Below are positions 33,911-42,112 of a stretch of DNA of 64,000 bases, in pieces (the first letter of the stretch is position 1; each line of letters starts with the position of its first letter). The stretch is from Paractinoplanes deccanensis (lineage in GTDB: Bacteria > Actinomycetota > Actinomycetes > Mycobacteriales > Micromonosporaceae). The DNA lies in NCBI RefSeq assembly GCF_016862115.1, contig NZ_BOMI01000186.1:45558-109557 (forward strand). The letters run 5' to 3'. The notes beneath the pieces were generated by a model that saw nothing but the letters and a program-made list of their open reading frames with translations, was not told the DNA's origin and searched no databases. Made by a program: the position numbers and the translations under genes.

Positions 33911-35302
33911 ATGACGGATATCCGCAACGACACGACGATCCGCGAGGTCAGGGACTTCTACGGCCGTCGCTACCGGGTCGGCGAGAGCGACCGGGTCCTG
34001 TTGGGACGGTCGCGCTCGTGGATGCTCTGGCTGCCGATGGCGGCGATGCTGGCGATCAGCCTCTTCCAGTACGGCTACGGCGCGGCCCTGCCGGCCCTCG
34101 TCGAGGCGACCGGATGGAGCGTGTGGCAGGCGTTCGCCGTGCTCGGGCTCTGGGTGGTCTGCCAGGCGGCCGGCTCGCCGCTCGGCGGGTGGCTCTACCA
34201 GCGGATGCGGGTGTGGCTCGCCGTGCCGATGCTCGCCGGCGCGGCCTGCTGCCTGACCGCGCTGGTCACCCTGGCGCACACCGATGACCTGGCCGCCGTC
34301 CTGCTGGGCTACTCGGCGCTGGGCGGCCTCGGCGCCGGTCTGGTCTACATGACATGCATCGCCACGGTCACCGAGTGGTTTCCCGAGCGGCTCGCCTCAC
34401 GGGTGGCCATGGTGGGCGCCGCGTTCGGCTACGGCGCGATCCCGTTCGTCATCGTCGCCGGCTACGCCCTCGGCCCGGCGAACCGCACGGAGCTGCTGGC
34501 CGGCGCCGGCGTGATCGTCTTCGGCGTGGTGGGCGCCTGCGGGCTGGCGATGCGCAAGCCGCCGAAGAACTGGTGGCCCGCCGAGATCGACCCGCGGCGC
34601 TGGGCCATGGACCGGCGGCTCAACCGGAGCCTCCCGAACAACCGTCCCGCCGCCCGGCCCTATCCACCGCTGGCGGCGCTGCGCAGCGGCATGCTGCCGT
34701 TGATGTTCCTGGTCGTGGTGCTCACCGCGGCCATGGCGCTGTTCGACATCGCCTACCTCGCCGGCACCGCGTACACCGTCGGCCTGCCGGCGACGACCCT
34801 GGTCGCCGCGATGGCGGCGCTGGCCGCCGGCAACGGGATCGGGCGGGCGGTGACCAGCTCGCTGGCCGACCGGATCGGCCGGCGCGGCGCGCTGGGCCGG
34901 TCCCTGCTGGCCGGTGGGGTGGCCCAGTTCGGCCTGCTCGCGGCCGCGACCAACGACAACCACCCGGGCGCGCTGGTGTGCTTCGCCGCGCTGGCCGGCG
35001 CCGGCGCCGGAGCGGGCTACTCGCTGCTGGTCAGCCTGGTGCGGGACTGGTTCGGCGACGACGCGACGGTGCCCAACTACGGGATCGTCTACAGCGGAAA
35101 GGCGGTCGGCGGCGTGACCGGGATCGTGCTCGCGGGCCTGGTGGTGACCGGGCCGGACTCCGTCGTGCCGTTCGTGGTGGCCGGCTGCCTCGGCCTGCTC
35201 GGCGCGGCGCTGACCCGCTGGATGCGCCAACCGGGGCCCGCCTTCGTGCGACTGCCCGGCATGGGACGACGAGAAAGGGCGGTGACGCGATGGGACGGGT
35301 GA
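33911..35302 (+). CDS. MFS transporter, oxalate/formate antiporter-like (OFA family)
   Basis: A 463-residue, 12-helix carrier. The first helices (WMLWLPMAAMLAISLFQYGY) and the double-glycine region LGGLGAGLVYMTCIATVTEW match the OFA type, where oxalate enters in exchange for formate. The second half has SLADRIGRRGALGRSL. GGAGGT precedes the ATG at 33911. fdhD overlaps its end by 13 bases. Placement among frc, oxc and fds supports oxalate uptake. Because formate is oxidised inside, exchange may not be obligatory. Confidence 0.88.
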   Translation: MTDIRNDTTIREVRDFYGRRYRVGESDRVLLGRSRSWMLWLPMAAMLAISLFQYGYGAALPALVEATGWSVWQAFAVLGLWVVCQAAGSPLGGWLYQRMRVWLAVPMLAGAACCLTALVTLAHTDDLAAVLLGYSALGGLGAGLVYMTCIATVTEWFPERLASRVAMVGAAFGYGAIPFVIVAGYALGPANRTELLAGAGVIVFGVVGACGLAMRKPPKNWWPAEIDPRRWAMDRRLNRSLPNNRPAARPYPPLAALRSGMLPLMFLVVVLTAAMALFDIAYLAGTAYTVGLPATTLVAAMAALAAGNGIGRAVTSSLADRIGRRGALGRSLLAGGVAQFGLLAAATNDNHPGALVCFAALAGAGAGAGYSLLVSLVRDWFGDDATVPNYGIVYSGKAVGGVTGIVLAGLVVTGPDSVVPFVVAGCLGLLGAALTRWMRQPGPAFVRLPGMGRRERAVTRWDG

Positions 35303-36135
35303 CGATCAGGCGCCGGGTGACGCGGATCGTCGACGGGGCGGACAGCCGGCCGGTCGACACGCTGGCGGCCGAGGAGCCGCTGGAGATCCGGGTGAACGGG
35401 CGCTCCCTGGTGGTGACGATGCGGACCCCGGGCGACGACTTCGACCTGGCGGCCGGATTCCTGGTCAGCGAGGGCGTGGTGCGGCGGGCCGGCGAGATCG
35501 CCGGCATCCGCTACTGCGCGGGCGCCACGGCGGACGGCGGCAACACGTACAACGTGGTCGACGTGGTCCTGGCCGCCGGGGTGGCGCCACCCGACCCGTC
35601 GCTGGAACGCAACTTCTACACCACCTCGTCGTGCGGGCTCTGCGGCAAGGCGAGCCTCGACGCGGTGCGCACCGTCGCGGCCTGGCCGGTGCGCGACGAT
35701 CCGATCCGGCTCGACCCCGGCGTGGTCAGCACCCTGCCCGGCACGCTGCGCGCCGCGCAGCGGGTCTTCGACCGCACGGGCGGCCTGCACGCCGCGGGGC
35801 TGTTCTCGGCCGCCGGCCGGCTGCACTGCCTGCGGGAGGACGTCGGCCGGCACAACGCGGTCGACAAGGTGGTCGGCTGGGCGCTGCGCGACGGCCGGTT
35901 GCCGTTGCGCGACACCGTCCTGATGGTCAGCGGGCGGGCCTCGTTCGAGCTGGTGCAGAAGGCGGTGATGGCGGGCATCCCGGCGCTCGCCGCGGTCTCC
36001 GCGCCGTCCTCGCTCGCCGCCGATCTGGCGGACGACGCGGGGCTCACCCTGATCGGATTCCTGCGCGGCTCGTCGATGAACGTCTACGCCGGCGCACACC
36101 GCGTGGTGCGGCGGGAGCGGGCCGGTTCGCGCTGA
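35290..36135 (+). CDS. fdhD: Formate dehydrogenase accessory sulfurtransferase FdhD
   Basis: A 281-residue protein that delivers sulfur from a cysteine desulfurase to the molybdenum cofactor, a step required for active formate dehydrogenase. It has the catalytic loop SSCGLCGKASL with both cysteines, the AGFLVSEGVV stretch, CLREDVGRHNAVDKVVG and the end FLRGSSMNVYAG. It overlaps the transporter gene by 13 bases and shares its promoter, so the maturation factor is made with the uptake system. Confidence 0.95.
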   Translation: MGRVTIRRRVTRIVDGADSRPVDTLAAEEPLEIRVNGRSLVVTMRTPGDDFDLAAGFLVSEGVVRRAGEIAGIRYCAGATADGGNTYNVVDVVLAAGVAPPDPSLERNFYTTSSCGLCGKASLDAVRTVAAWPVRDDPIRLDPGVVSTLPGTLRAAQRVFDRTGGLHAAGLFSAAGRLHCLREDVGRHNAVDKVVGWALRDGRLPLRDTVLMVSGRASFELVQKAVMAGIPALAAVSAPSSLAADLADDAGLTLIGFLRGSSMNVYAGAHRVVRRERAGSR

Positions 36136-36141
36136 GCGAGA

Positions 36142-36175
36142 GGTCCGGGCGGAGGCGGGCGACTCCGCCCGGACC
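36142..36175. terminator. Bidirectional terminator hairpin between fdhD and sucD
   Basis: GGTCCGGGCGGA (36142-36153) pairs perfectly over 12 bases with TCCGCCCGGACC (36164-36175) around a 10-base loop. It lies just after the fdhD stop, facing the convergent sucD gene. A further GC-rich dyad follows up to 36237. Confidence 0.75.
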
Positions 36176-36237
36176 GGCGCCGCCGCCGGCGTGGCCGGCT
36201 CGCCGGAGGGGAGCCCCGGCGGGCCGGCCGCCGGCGG

Positions 36238-37113
36238 TCAGCGTGCCGGTAAGGTCTCGCGCATCAGGGCGGCCGCCTCGGACGGCGTCCGGCCGACCCG
36301 CACTCCGGCCGCCTCCAGGGCCTTCTGTTTGGCGGCCGCGGTGCCGGACGATCCCGAGACGATCGCGCCGGCGTGGCCCATCGTCTTGCCCTCGGGCGCG
36401 GTGAAGCCGGCCACGTAGCCGACCACCGGCTTGCTGACGTGGTCCCTGATGTACTCCGCGGCGCGTTCCTCCGCGTCCCCGCCGATCTCGCCGATCATCA
36501 CGATCGCGTCGGTCTCGGGGTCGTCCTCGAACGCCCGCAGGCAGTCGATGTGGGTGGTGCCGACGATCGGGTCGCCGCCGATGCCGACGCAGGTGGAGAA
36601 GCCCAGGTCGCGCAGCTCGTACATCATCTGGTAGGTCAGGGTGCCGCTCTTGCTGACCAGGCCGATCCGCCCCCGCCGGGTGATGTCGGCGGGGATGATG
36701 CCGGCGTTGGAGAGGCCGGGGCTGATCAGGCCCGGGCAGTTCGGCCCGATGATCCGGGTCGCGTCGCCGGCGGCCTGGGCGTACGCCCAGAACGCGGCCG
36801 TGTCGTGCACCGGGATGCCCTCGGTCAGGACCACGGCCAGGCCCAGCTCGGCGTCGATCGCCTCGATCACCGCGGCCTTGGCGAAGCGGGGCGGCACGAA
36901 GACCACCGAGGTGTCGGCGCCGGTCGCCTCGGCCGCCGCGGCCACGCTGTCGAAGACCGGGATGCCGTCGACCTCCTGGCCGCCCTTGCCGGGCGTGACC
37001 CCGGCGACGACGGCCGTACCGGCGGCGACCATCCGCCGGGTGTGCTTGGTGCCCTCGGTGCCGGTGATGCCCTGGATCAGCACCCGGCTCTTGTCGGTGA
37101 GGAAGATGGCCAT
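36238..37113 (-). CDS. sucD: Succinate-CoA ligase alpha subunit (SucD-type)
   Basis: A 291-residue CoA-binding and phospho-His subunit. The N-terminus reads RVLIQGITGTEGTKHTRRM, with VTPGKGGQEVDGIPVFDSV next. GPNCPGLISPG and the catalytic His in EGKTMGHAGAIVSGSSGTA follow. It forms acyl-CoA from the acid, ATP and CoA with SucC. It begins two bases after the sucC stop. Being in the oxalate island rather than with citrate-cycle genes suggests a dedicated role, perhaps making succinyl-CoA as CoA donor for oxalate, or activating another dicarboxylate such as malate. Substrate is not shown. Confidence 0.92.
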   Translation of the reverse strand: MAIFLTDKSRVLIQGITGTEGTKHTRRMVAAGTAVVAGVTPGKGGQEVDGIPVFDSVAAAAEATGADTSVVFVPPRFAKAAVIEAIDAELGLAVVLTEGIPVHDTAAFWAYAQAAGDATRIIGPNCPGLISPGLSNAGIIPADITRRGRIGLVSKSGTLTYQMMYELRDLGFSTCVGIGGDPIVGTTHIDCLRAFEDDPETDAIVMIGEIGGDAEERAAEYIRDHVSKPVVGYVAGFTAPEGKTMGHAGAIVSGSSGTAAAKQKALEAAGVRVGRTPSEAAALMRETLPAR

Positions 37114-37115
37114 GG

Positions 37116-38294
37116 TCACGCCCCCTTGCCGGCGAGCTCGGCGGCGAGCCGCGCCGCGCCGTCCATCGTGTCCGAGCTGATCACGCCGGGCAGCGCCGCC
37201 TCGGCGAGGATCTTCCGCCCCTGCGGGGCGTTGTTGCCGTCCAGCCGGACGACCACCGGCTTGCCGATCGTCTCGCCGGGTGCGGTCAGCATGCCGATCG
37301 CCTGGACGATGCCGTCGGCGACCGCGTCGCACGCGGTGATGCCGCCGAACACGTTGACGAGGACGCAGCGCACGTCCGGATCGCCCAGGATGATCTCGAG
37401 GCCGTCCGCCATCACCTGGGCCGAGGCGCCGCCGCCGATGTCGAGGAAGTTCGCCGGGCGCACCCCGCCGAACCGCTCGCCCGCGTAGGCGACCACGTCC
37501 AGGGTGCTCATCACCAGGCCGGCGCCGTTGCCGATGACGCCGACGGAGCCGTCGAGCTTGACGTAGTTCAGGTTCTTCGCGGCCGCCCGCGCCTCGAGCG
37601 GGTCGGTGGCGCCGGCGTCGGCGTACCGCGGGTGGCCGGGTTGCCGGAACCGGGCGTTGTCGTCCACCGTGACCTTGCCGTCCAGCGCGCGCACGCTGCC
37701 GTCGGCGAGCCGGGCCAGCGGGTTGATCTCGACCAGGGTGGCGTCCTCGGCGCGGAACACGTCCCAGAGGCGGACCAGGATCTCGGCGACCTGGTCGCGC
37801 ACCTCCTCCGGCAGGCCGGCGTCCGCGGCCAGCCGGAGCGCCTCCGGCCGGCCGAGCCCGGCGCCCGGGTCCACCTGGAGCCGGGCCAGCGCGTCCGGGT
37901 TCTCGGCCGCCACCTGCTCGATCTCGACGCCGCCCTCCCGGGAGGCGAGCGCGAGGAACGACCGGTGGGACCGGTCGAGCAACAGCGACACGTAGTACTC
38001 CTCGGCGATCTCGCTCGCCTCGGTGACCAGCACCTTGCGCACGGTGTGGCCCTTGATGTCCATGCCGAGGATCGCGGCCGCCACGTCGTGCGCCGCGTCC
38101 GGGCCGTCGGCCGGTCTGACCCCGCCGGCCTTGCCCCGGCCGCCGGTCTTCACCTGGGCCTTGACCACGACGCGCCCGCCGATCTCGGCGGCCGCCGCGC
38201 GGGCCTCGCCGGGGGTGGTGGCGACGCGGCCGCGGCTGACCGGTACGCCGTGCTTGGCGAAGAGTTCCTGTGCCTGGTGCTCCAGCAGATCCAC
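37116..38294 (-). CDS. sucC: Succinate-CoA ligase beta subunit (SucC-type)
   Basis: A 392-residue ATP-grasp subunit. Marks are DLLEHQAQELFAKHGVPVSR at the N-terminus, KAQVKTGGRGKAGGV (nucleotide binding), DATLVEINPLARLADG (metal site), NGAGLVMSTLDVV and LVNVFGGITACDAVADGI. GTG at 38294 has GGGAGG upstream; the longer ORF to 38426 is not credible. It is divergent from frc with operator site C between them, so it belongs to the island regulon. Malate thiokinase is a close relative and remains possible. Confidence 0.92.
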   Translation of the reverse strand: MDLLEHQAQELFAKHGVPVSRGRVATTPGEARAAAAEIGGRVVVKAQVKTGGRGKAGGVRPADGPDAAHDVAAAILGMDIKGHTVRKVLVTEASEIAEEYYVSLLLDRSHRSFLALASREGGVEIEQVAAENPDALARLQVDPGAGLGRPEALRLAADAGLPEEVRDQVAEILVRLWDVFRAEDATLVEINPLARLADGSVRALDGKVTVDDNARFRQPGHPRYADAGATDPLEARAAAKNLNYVKLDGSVGVIGNGAGLVMSTLDVVAYAGERFGGVRPANFLDIGGGASAQVMADGLEIILGDPDVRCVLVNVFGGITACDAVADGIVQAIGMLTAPGETIGKPVVVRLDGNNAPQGRKILAEAALPGVISSDTMDGAARLAAELAGKGA

Positions 38295-38394
38295 CGGGCC
38301 TCCCTTCTGTTGACCTTCGGTGGGTTCGCTCCGTCGCCGGGACGGCCGGCGGCTCTCAGCGGGGTGAGCGGGCCGGTGGGAAAACGTTCCGCGA

Positions 38395-38454
38395 CCCTCT
38401 AGACACCTGGCTGTTACATGCGCCACGATATTGCCTACCCCATACGGTATGCAA
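38395..38454. promoter_or_regulatory. frc promoter with GntR operator site C
   Basis: TAGACA (38400-38405) and CACGAT (38424-38429), 18 bases apart, form a plausible -35/-10 pair. CATACGGTATG (38441-38451), extended to GCAAT, is the operator, right after the -10. The whole block is almost repeated before oxc at 45809-45869. The operator also sits about 147 bases before sucC on the other strand. The remainder of the 38295-38558 gap shows nothing else. Confidence 0.75.
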
Positions 38455-38558
38455 TCCCTGAAGCTGGCGGAGGGTCAGACCCCAGCGGCGGTGGCACCAG
38501 CGGAAGTTCAGCTCCACGGTCCGAAGTGCACGGCGTGGCGCACACAGGAGGTTCGCTC

Positions 38559-39788
38559 ATGGGTAAGGCACTGGAGGGCGTTCGAGTCCTCGACATGACG
38601 CATGTACAGTCCGGTCCCTCGTCCACGCAGATCCTCGCATGGCTGGGCGCGGACGTCATCAAGCTGGAGGCTCCGGGCCAGGGCGACATCACCCGCTCCC
38701 AGCTGCGGGACATCCCCGATGTGGACAGTCTCTACTTCACGATGCTGAACGCGAACAAGCGCAGCATCACCCTCAACATGAAGCATCCGCAGGGCAAGGA
38801 GGTCTTCACCAAGCTGGTGTCCGGGGTGGACATCCTGGTGGAGAACTTCGGGCCGGGCGTCGTCGAGCGCTTCGGCTTCCCCTGGGAGAAGCTCCAGGAG
38901 ATCAACCCCCGTCTGGTCTACGCCTCCATCAAGGGTTTCGGGCCGGGTCGCTACGCCGACTTCAAGGCGTACGAGGTGATCGCCCAGGCGATGGGCGGGG
39001 CGATGAGCACCACCGGCTTCGAGGACGGGCCTCCCACCGCGACCGGGGCCCAGATCGGCGACTCGGGCACCGGCATCCACCTGGTCGCCGGCATCCTGGC
39101 CGCCCTCTACCAGCGCACCCACACCGGGCGCGGCCAGCGGGTCCAGGTCGCCATGCAGGACGCGGTGCTCAACCTGTGCCGGGTCAAGCTGCGCGACCAG
39201 CAGCGGCTGGCGCACGGGCCGCTGGGGGAGTACCCCAACGAGACCTTCGGCGACGAGGTGCCCCGCTCCGGCAACGCCTCCGGCGGCGGACAACCCGGCT
39301 GGGCCGTGCGCTGTGCGCCGGGCGGGCCGAACGACTACATCTACGTGATCATCCAGCCGGTCGGCTGGAAGCCGATCTGCGAGCTGATCGGCCGGCCCGA
39401 GCTGGCCGACGATCCCGCCTGGAGCACCCCGCAGGCCCGCCTCAGCAAGCTCGACAAGGCGTTCGCGCTGATCGAGGAGTGGACCGAGCGGCACACCAAG
39501 CAGGAGGTCATGGGGCTGCTCAACGCGCACAACGTTCCGTGCGGGCCGGTGCTGTCGACCCGGGAGCTGATCGAGGACGAGACCCTGGCCGCGCTGGGCT
39601 CGGTGGTCGAGGTCGACCACCCCGAGCGGGGCCCGTTCAAGACGGTCGGCAACCCGATCAAGTTGTCCGACTCGCAGGTCGCCATCGAGCGGTCGCCGCT
39701 GCTCGGCGAGCACACCGAGCAGGTGCTGGGCGAGCTCGGCTACACCGAGCAGGGCATCGGCGAGCTGCGCGCCGCCGGCGCCGTCTGA
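38559..39788 (+). CDS. frc: Formyl-CoA:oxalate CoA-transferase
   Basis: A 409-residue class III CoA-transferase that moves CoA from formyl-CoA to oxalate, giving oxalyl-CoA and formate. The N-terminus is GVRVLDMTHVQSGPSSTQIL. Catalytic Asp168 lies in TATGAQIGDSGTGIHL. The mobile glycine loop, diagnostic for true formyl-CoA transferases, is SGGGQPGWAVRC. AGGAGG is 8 bases before the ATG. Next in the operon is an acyl-CoA synthetase. Length fits the family. Use of succinyl-CoA as alternative donor, known in some relatives, is possible. Confidence 0.95.
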   Translation: MGKALEGVRVLDMTHVQSGPSSTQILAWLGADVIKLEAPGQGDITRSQLRDIPDVDSLYFTMLNANKRSITLNMKHPQGKEVFTKLVSGVDILVENFGPGVVERFGFPWEKLQEINPRLVYASIKGFGPGRYADFKAYEVIAQAMGGAMSTTGFEDGPPTATGAQIGDSGTGIHLVAGILAALYQRTHTGRGQRVQVAMQDAVLNLCRVKLRDQQRLAHGPLGEYPNETFGDEVPRSGNASGGGQPGWAVRCAPGGPNDYIYVIIQPVGWKPICELIGRPELADDPAWSTPQARLSKLDKAFALIEEWTERHTKQEVMGLLNAHNVPCGPVLSTRELIEDETLAALGSVVEVDHPERGPFKTVGNPIKLSDSQVAIERSPLLGEHTEQVLGELGYTEQGIGELRAAGAV

Positions 39789-39815
39789 CGCGTGCCCTTC
39801 ACTCAAGGAGACGAG

Positions 39816-41969
39816 ATGTCGAATTACGACCGCGAAGCCGTGCGCCGGGTGCTCGAGCGGGCCGGTGCCGAGGGACGCAGTGCGCTGACCGCTCCGGAGG
39901 GGCGGCTGGTGGTCGAGGCGTACGGGATCGCCACACCGGGCGAGGGGCTGGCGACCAGCGCCGACGAGGCGGTGGCGCTGGCCGAGAAGATCGGCCTGCC
40001 GGTGGTCCTGAAGATCGTCTCGCCGGACATCCTGCACAAGACCGAGGCCGGCGGCGTGCTCATCGGGCTGGGCACGGCCGCGGAGGTCGCCGCCGGCTAC
40101 GACACCGTCATCGCGAACGCGAAGGCGTACCAGGCCGGCGCCGACATCGTCGGCGTGCAGGTGCAGCAGCAGCTCACCGCCGGCCACGAGGTCATCGTCG
40201 GCACGGTGACGGACGAGACGTTCGGCAAGGTCGTCGCCTTCGGCCTCGGCGGCGTCCTGGTCGAGGTGCTCAAGGACGTCACCTTCCGGCTCGCCCCCAC
40301 CGACCGGGAGACCGCGCTGTCGATGATCGACGGCATCGCCTCGGCCGAGATCCTGCGCGGCGTGCGCGGCGCCGAGCCGGCCGACCGGGAGATCCTGGCC
40401 GACCTGATCGTCCGGCTCTCGGACCTGGTCACCGACTTCCCGGAGCTGGCCGAGGTCGACCTCAACCCGGTGCTGGCGACCGCTGCCGGGGCCACCGCGG
40501 TGGACGTCCGCATCCTGGTCGACCCCAAGGCGGCCGAGCGCCCCGAGCAGTTCACCGACGAGGAGATCCTGGCCAGCATGAACCGGATCATGCGGCCCGC
40601 GTCGATCGCCGTGATCGGCGCGTCGGCCGAGTCCGGCAAGATCGGCAACTCGGTGATGAAGAACCTGGTGAACGGCGGCTACCAGGGCGAGATCTACCCG
40701 ATCAACCCGAAGGCCACCGAGATCCTGGACCGCAAGGCGTTCAAGAGTATCGCCGACGTGCCCGGCCCGGTCGATGTCGCGATCTTCGCGATCCCGGCCA
40801 CGTTCGTGCCGGCCGTGCTGGAGGAGGTGGGCGCCAAGGGAGCCGCCGGAGCCATCATGATCCCGTCCGGCTTCGGCGAGATCGGCAACCACGAGCTCCA
40901 GGCCGAGGTGCTCGGGATCGCGCGCCGGCACGGCGTACGGATCCTCGGGCCGAACATCTACGGCTACTACTACACGCCGGAGAGCATGTCCGCGACGTTC
41001 TGCACCCCGTACGACGTCAAGGGCGGGGTGGCGCTCTCCTCGCAGAGCGGCGGCATCGGGATGGCCATCCTCGGGTTCAGCCGCTCGGCCCGGATGGGGG
41101 TCTCGGCGATCGTCGGGGTGGGCAACAAGGCCGACATCGACGAGGACGACCTGCTGACGTTCTTCGAGAGCGACCCGAACACCCAGCTCATCGCCATGCA
41201 CCTGGAGGACCTGAAGGACGGCCGGTCGTTCGCCCGGGCCGCCAAGCGGGTGTCGGCGAGCAAGCCCGTGCTGGTGCTCAAGGCCGGGCGCACCGACCAG
41301 GGCGCCAAGGCGGCGAGCTCGCACACCGGCGCGCTGGCCGGCAACGACAAGGTCTACGACGACATCCTGCGGCAGAGCGGCGTGATCCGCGCCCCCGGCC
41401 TCAACGACCTGCTGGAGTACGCCCGCGGCATCCCGCTGCTGCCCACCCCGCAGGGCGAGAACGTCGTCATCATCACCGGCGCCGGCGGCTCCGGGGTGTT
41501 GCTCTCGGACGCCTGCGTGGACAACCAGCTCACGCTGATGGAGATCCCGGCGGACCTCGACGAGGCGTTCCGCACGTTCATCCCGCCGTTCGGGGCCGCC
41601 GGCAACCCGATCGACATCACCGGCGGCGAACCGCCGTCCACTTATCGCAACACCATCGCGCTCGGCCTCTCCGACCCGCGCATCCACGCCCTGATCCTCG
41701 GTTACTGGCACACCATCGTCACCCCGCCGATGGTGTTCGCCGAGTTGGTGGTGGACGTGGTCGAGGAGTTCCGGGCGAAGGGCGTCAACAAGCCCGTGGT
41801 CGCCTCGCTCGCCGGGGACGTCGAGGTCGAGGAGGCCAGCGAACACCTGTACCGGCATGGCATCGTCGCCTATCCGTACACCACGGAGAAGCCCGTCGCC
41901 GTGCTGGGTGCCAAGTACCGGTGGGCTCGCTCCGCCGGTCTGCTCGGCGGCCACCAGGACGGCCGCTGA
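39816..41969 (+). CDS. ADP-forming acyl-CoA synthetase (fused ATP-grasp + CoA ligase)
   Basis: A 717-residue NDP-forming acid-CoA ligase. The ATP-grasp part is N-terminal (1-235; PVVLKIVSPDILHKTEAGGV, ELAEVDLNPVLA). The CoA-binding and ligase parts follow (PASIAVIGASAESGKIGNSV, ALSSQSGGIGMAILGFS), and the catalytic His lies in AASSHTGALAGNDKVYDDIL. AAGGAG precedes the ATG. It stands 27 bases after frc. Acetate, oxalate or formate are conceivable substrates; an oxalate- or formate-CoA ligase would prime or refill the CoA cycle of frc. This is inference; the family has broad specificity. Confidence 0.88.
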   Translation: MSNYDREAVRRVLERAGAEGRSALTAPEGRLVVEAYGIATPGEGLATSADEAVALAEKIGLPVVLKIVSPDILHKTEAGGVLIGLGTAAEVAAGYDTVIANAKAYQAGADIVGVQVQQQLTAGHEVIVGTVTDETFGKVVAFGLGGVLVEVLKDVTFRLAPTDRETALSMIDGIASAEILRGVRGAEPADREILADLIVRLSDLVTDFPELAEVDLNPVLATAAGATAVDVRILVDPKAAERPEQFTDEEILASMNRIMRPASIAVIGASAESGKIGNSVMKNLVNGGYQGEIYPINPKATEILDRKAFKSIADVPGPVDVAIFAIPATFVPAVLEEVGAKGAAGAIMIPSGFGEIGNHELQAEVLGIARRHGVRILGPNIYGYYYTPESMSATFCTPYDVKGGVALSSQSGGIGMAILGFSRSARMGVSAIVGVGNKADIDEDDLLTFFESDPNTQLIAMHLEDLKDGRSFARAAKRVSASKPVLVLKAGRTDQGAKAASSHTGALAGNDKVYDDILRQSGVIRAPGLNDLLEYARGIPLLPTPQGENVVIITGAGGSGVLLSDACVDNQLTLMEIPADLDEAFRTFIPPFGAAGNPIDITGGEPPSTYRNTIALGLSDPRIHALILGYWHTIVTPPMVFAELVVDVVEEFRAKGVNKPVVASLAGDVEVEEASEHLYRHGIVAYPYTTEKPVAVLGAKYRWARSAGLLGGHQDGR

Positions 41970-42054
41970 GTCGTGCACCGTTCCACCACACCGGGCAGTT
42001 GGAGGGGCCACTAGCGACACAGCGACCGCTCCGCGGCCAGGGTCAGAGGTCAGA

Positions 42055-42092
42055 GACGCCGTGCCGGGCCGGCCACCGGGCCGGACGGCGTC
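42055..42092 (+). terminator. Strong hairpin before the Nramp-related gene
   Basis: GACGCCGT (42055-42062) pairs with ACGGCGTC (42085-42092), extended by an inner CCGG/CCGG stem after a one-base bulge. It sits in the 143-base gap after the synthetase gene and 9 bases before an AGGAGG ribosome site. It may be an attenuator or partial terminator that lowers expression of the three downstream genes. Confidence 0.45.
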
Positions 42093-42112
42093 GCGAACCC
42101 AGGAGGTCCAAC

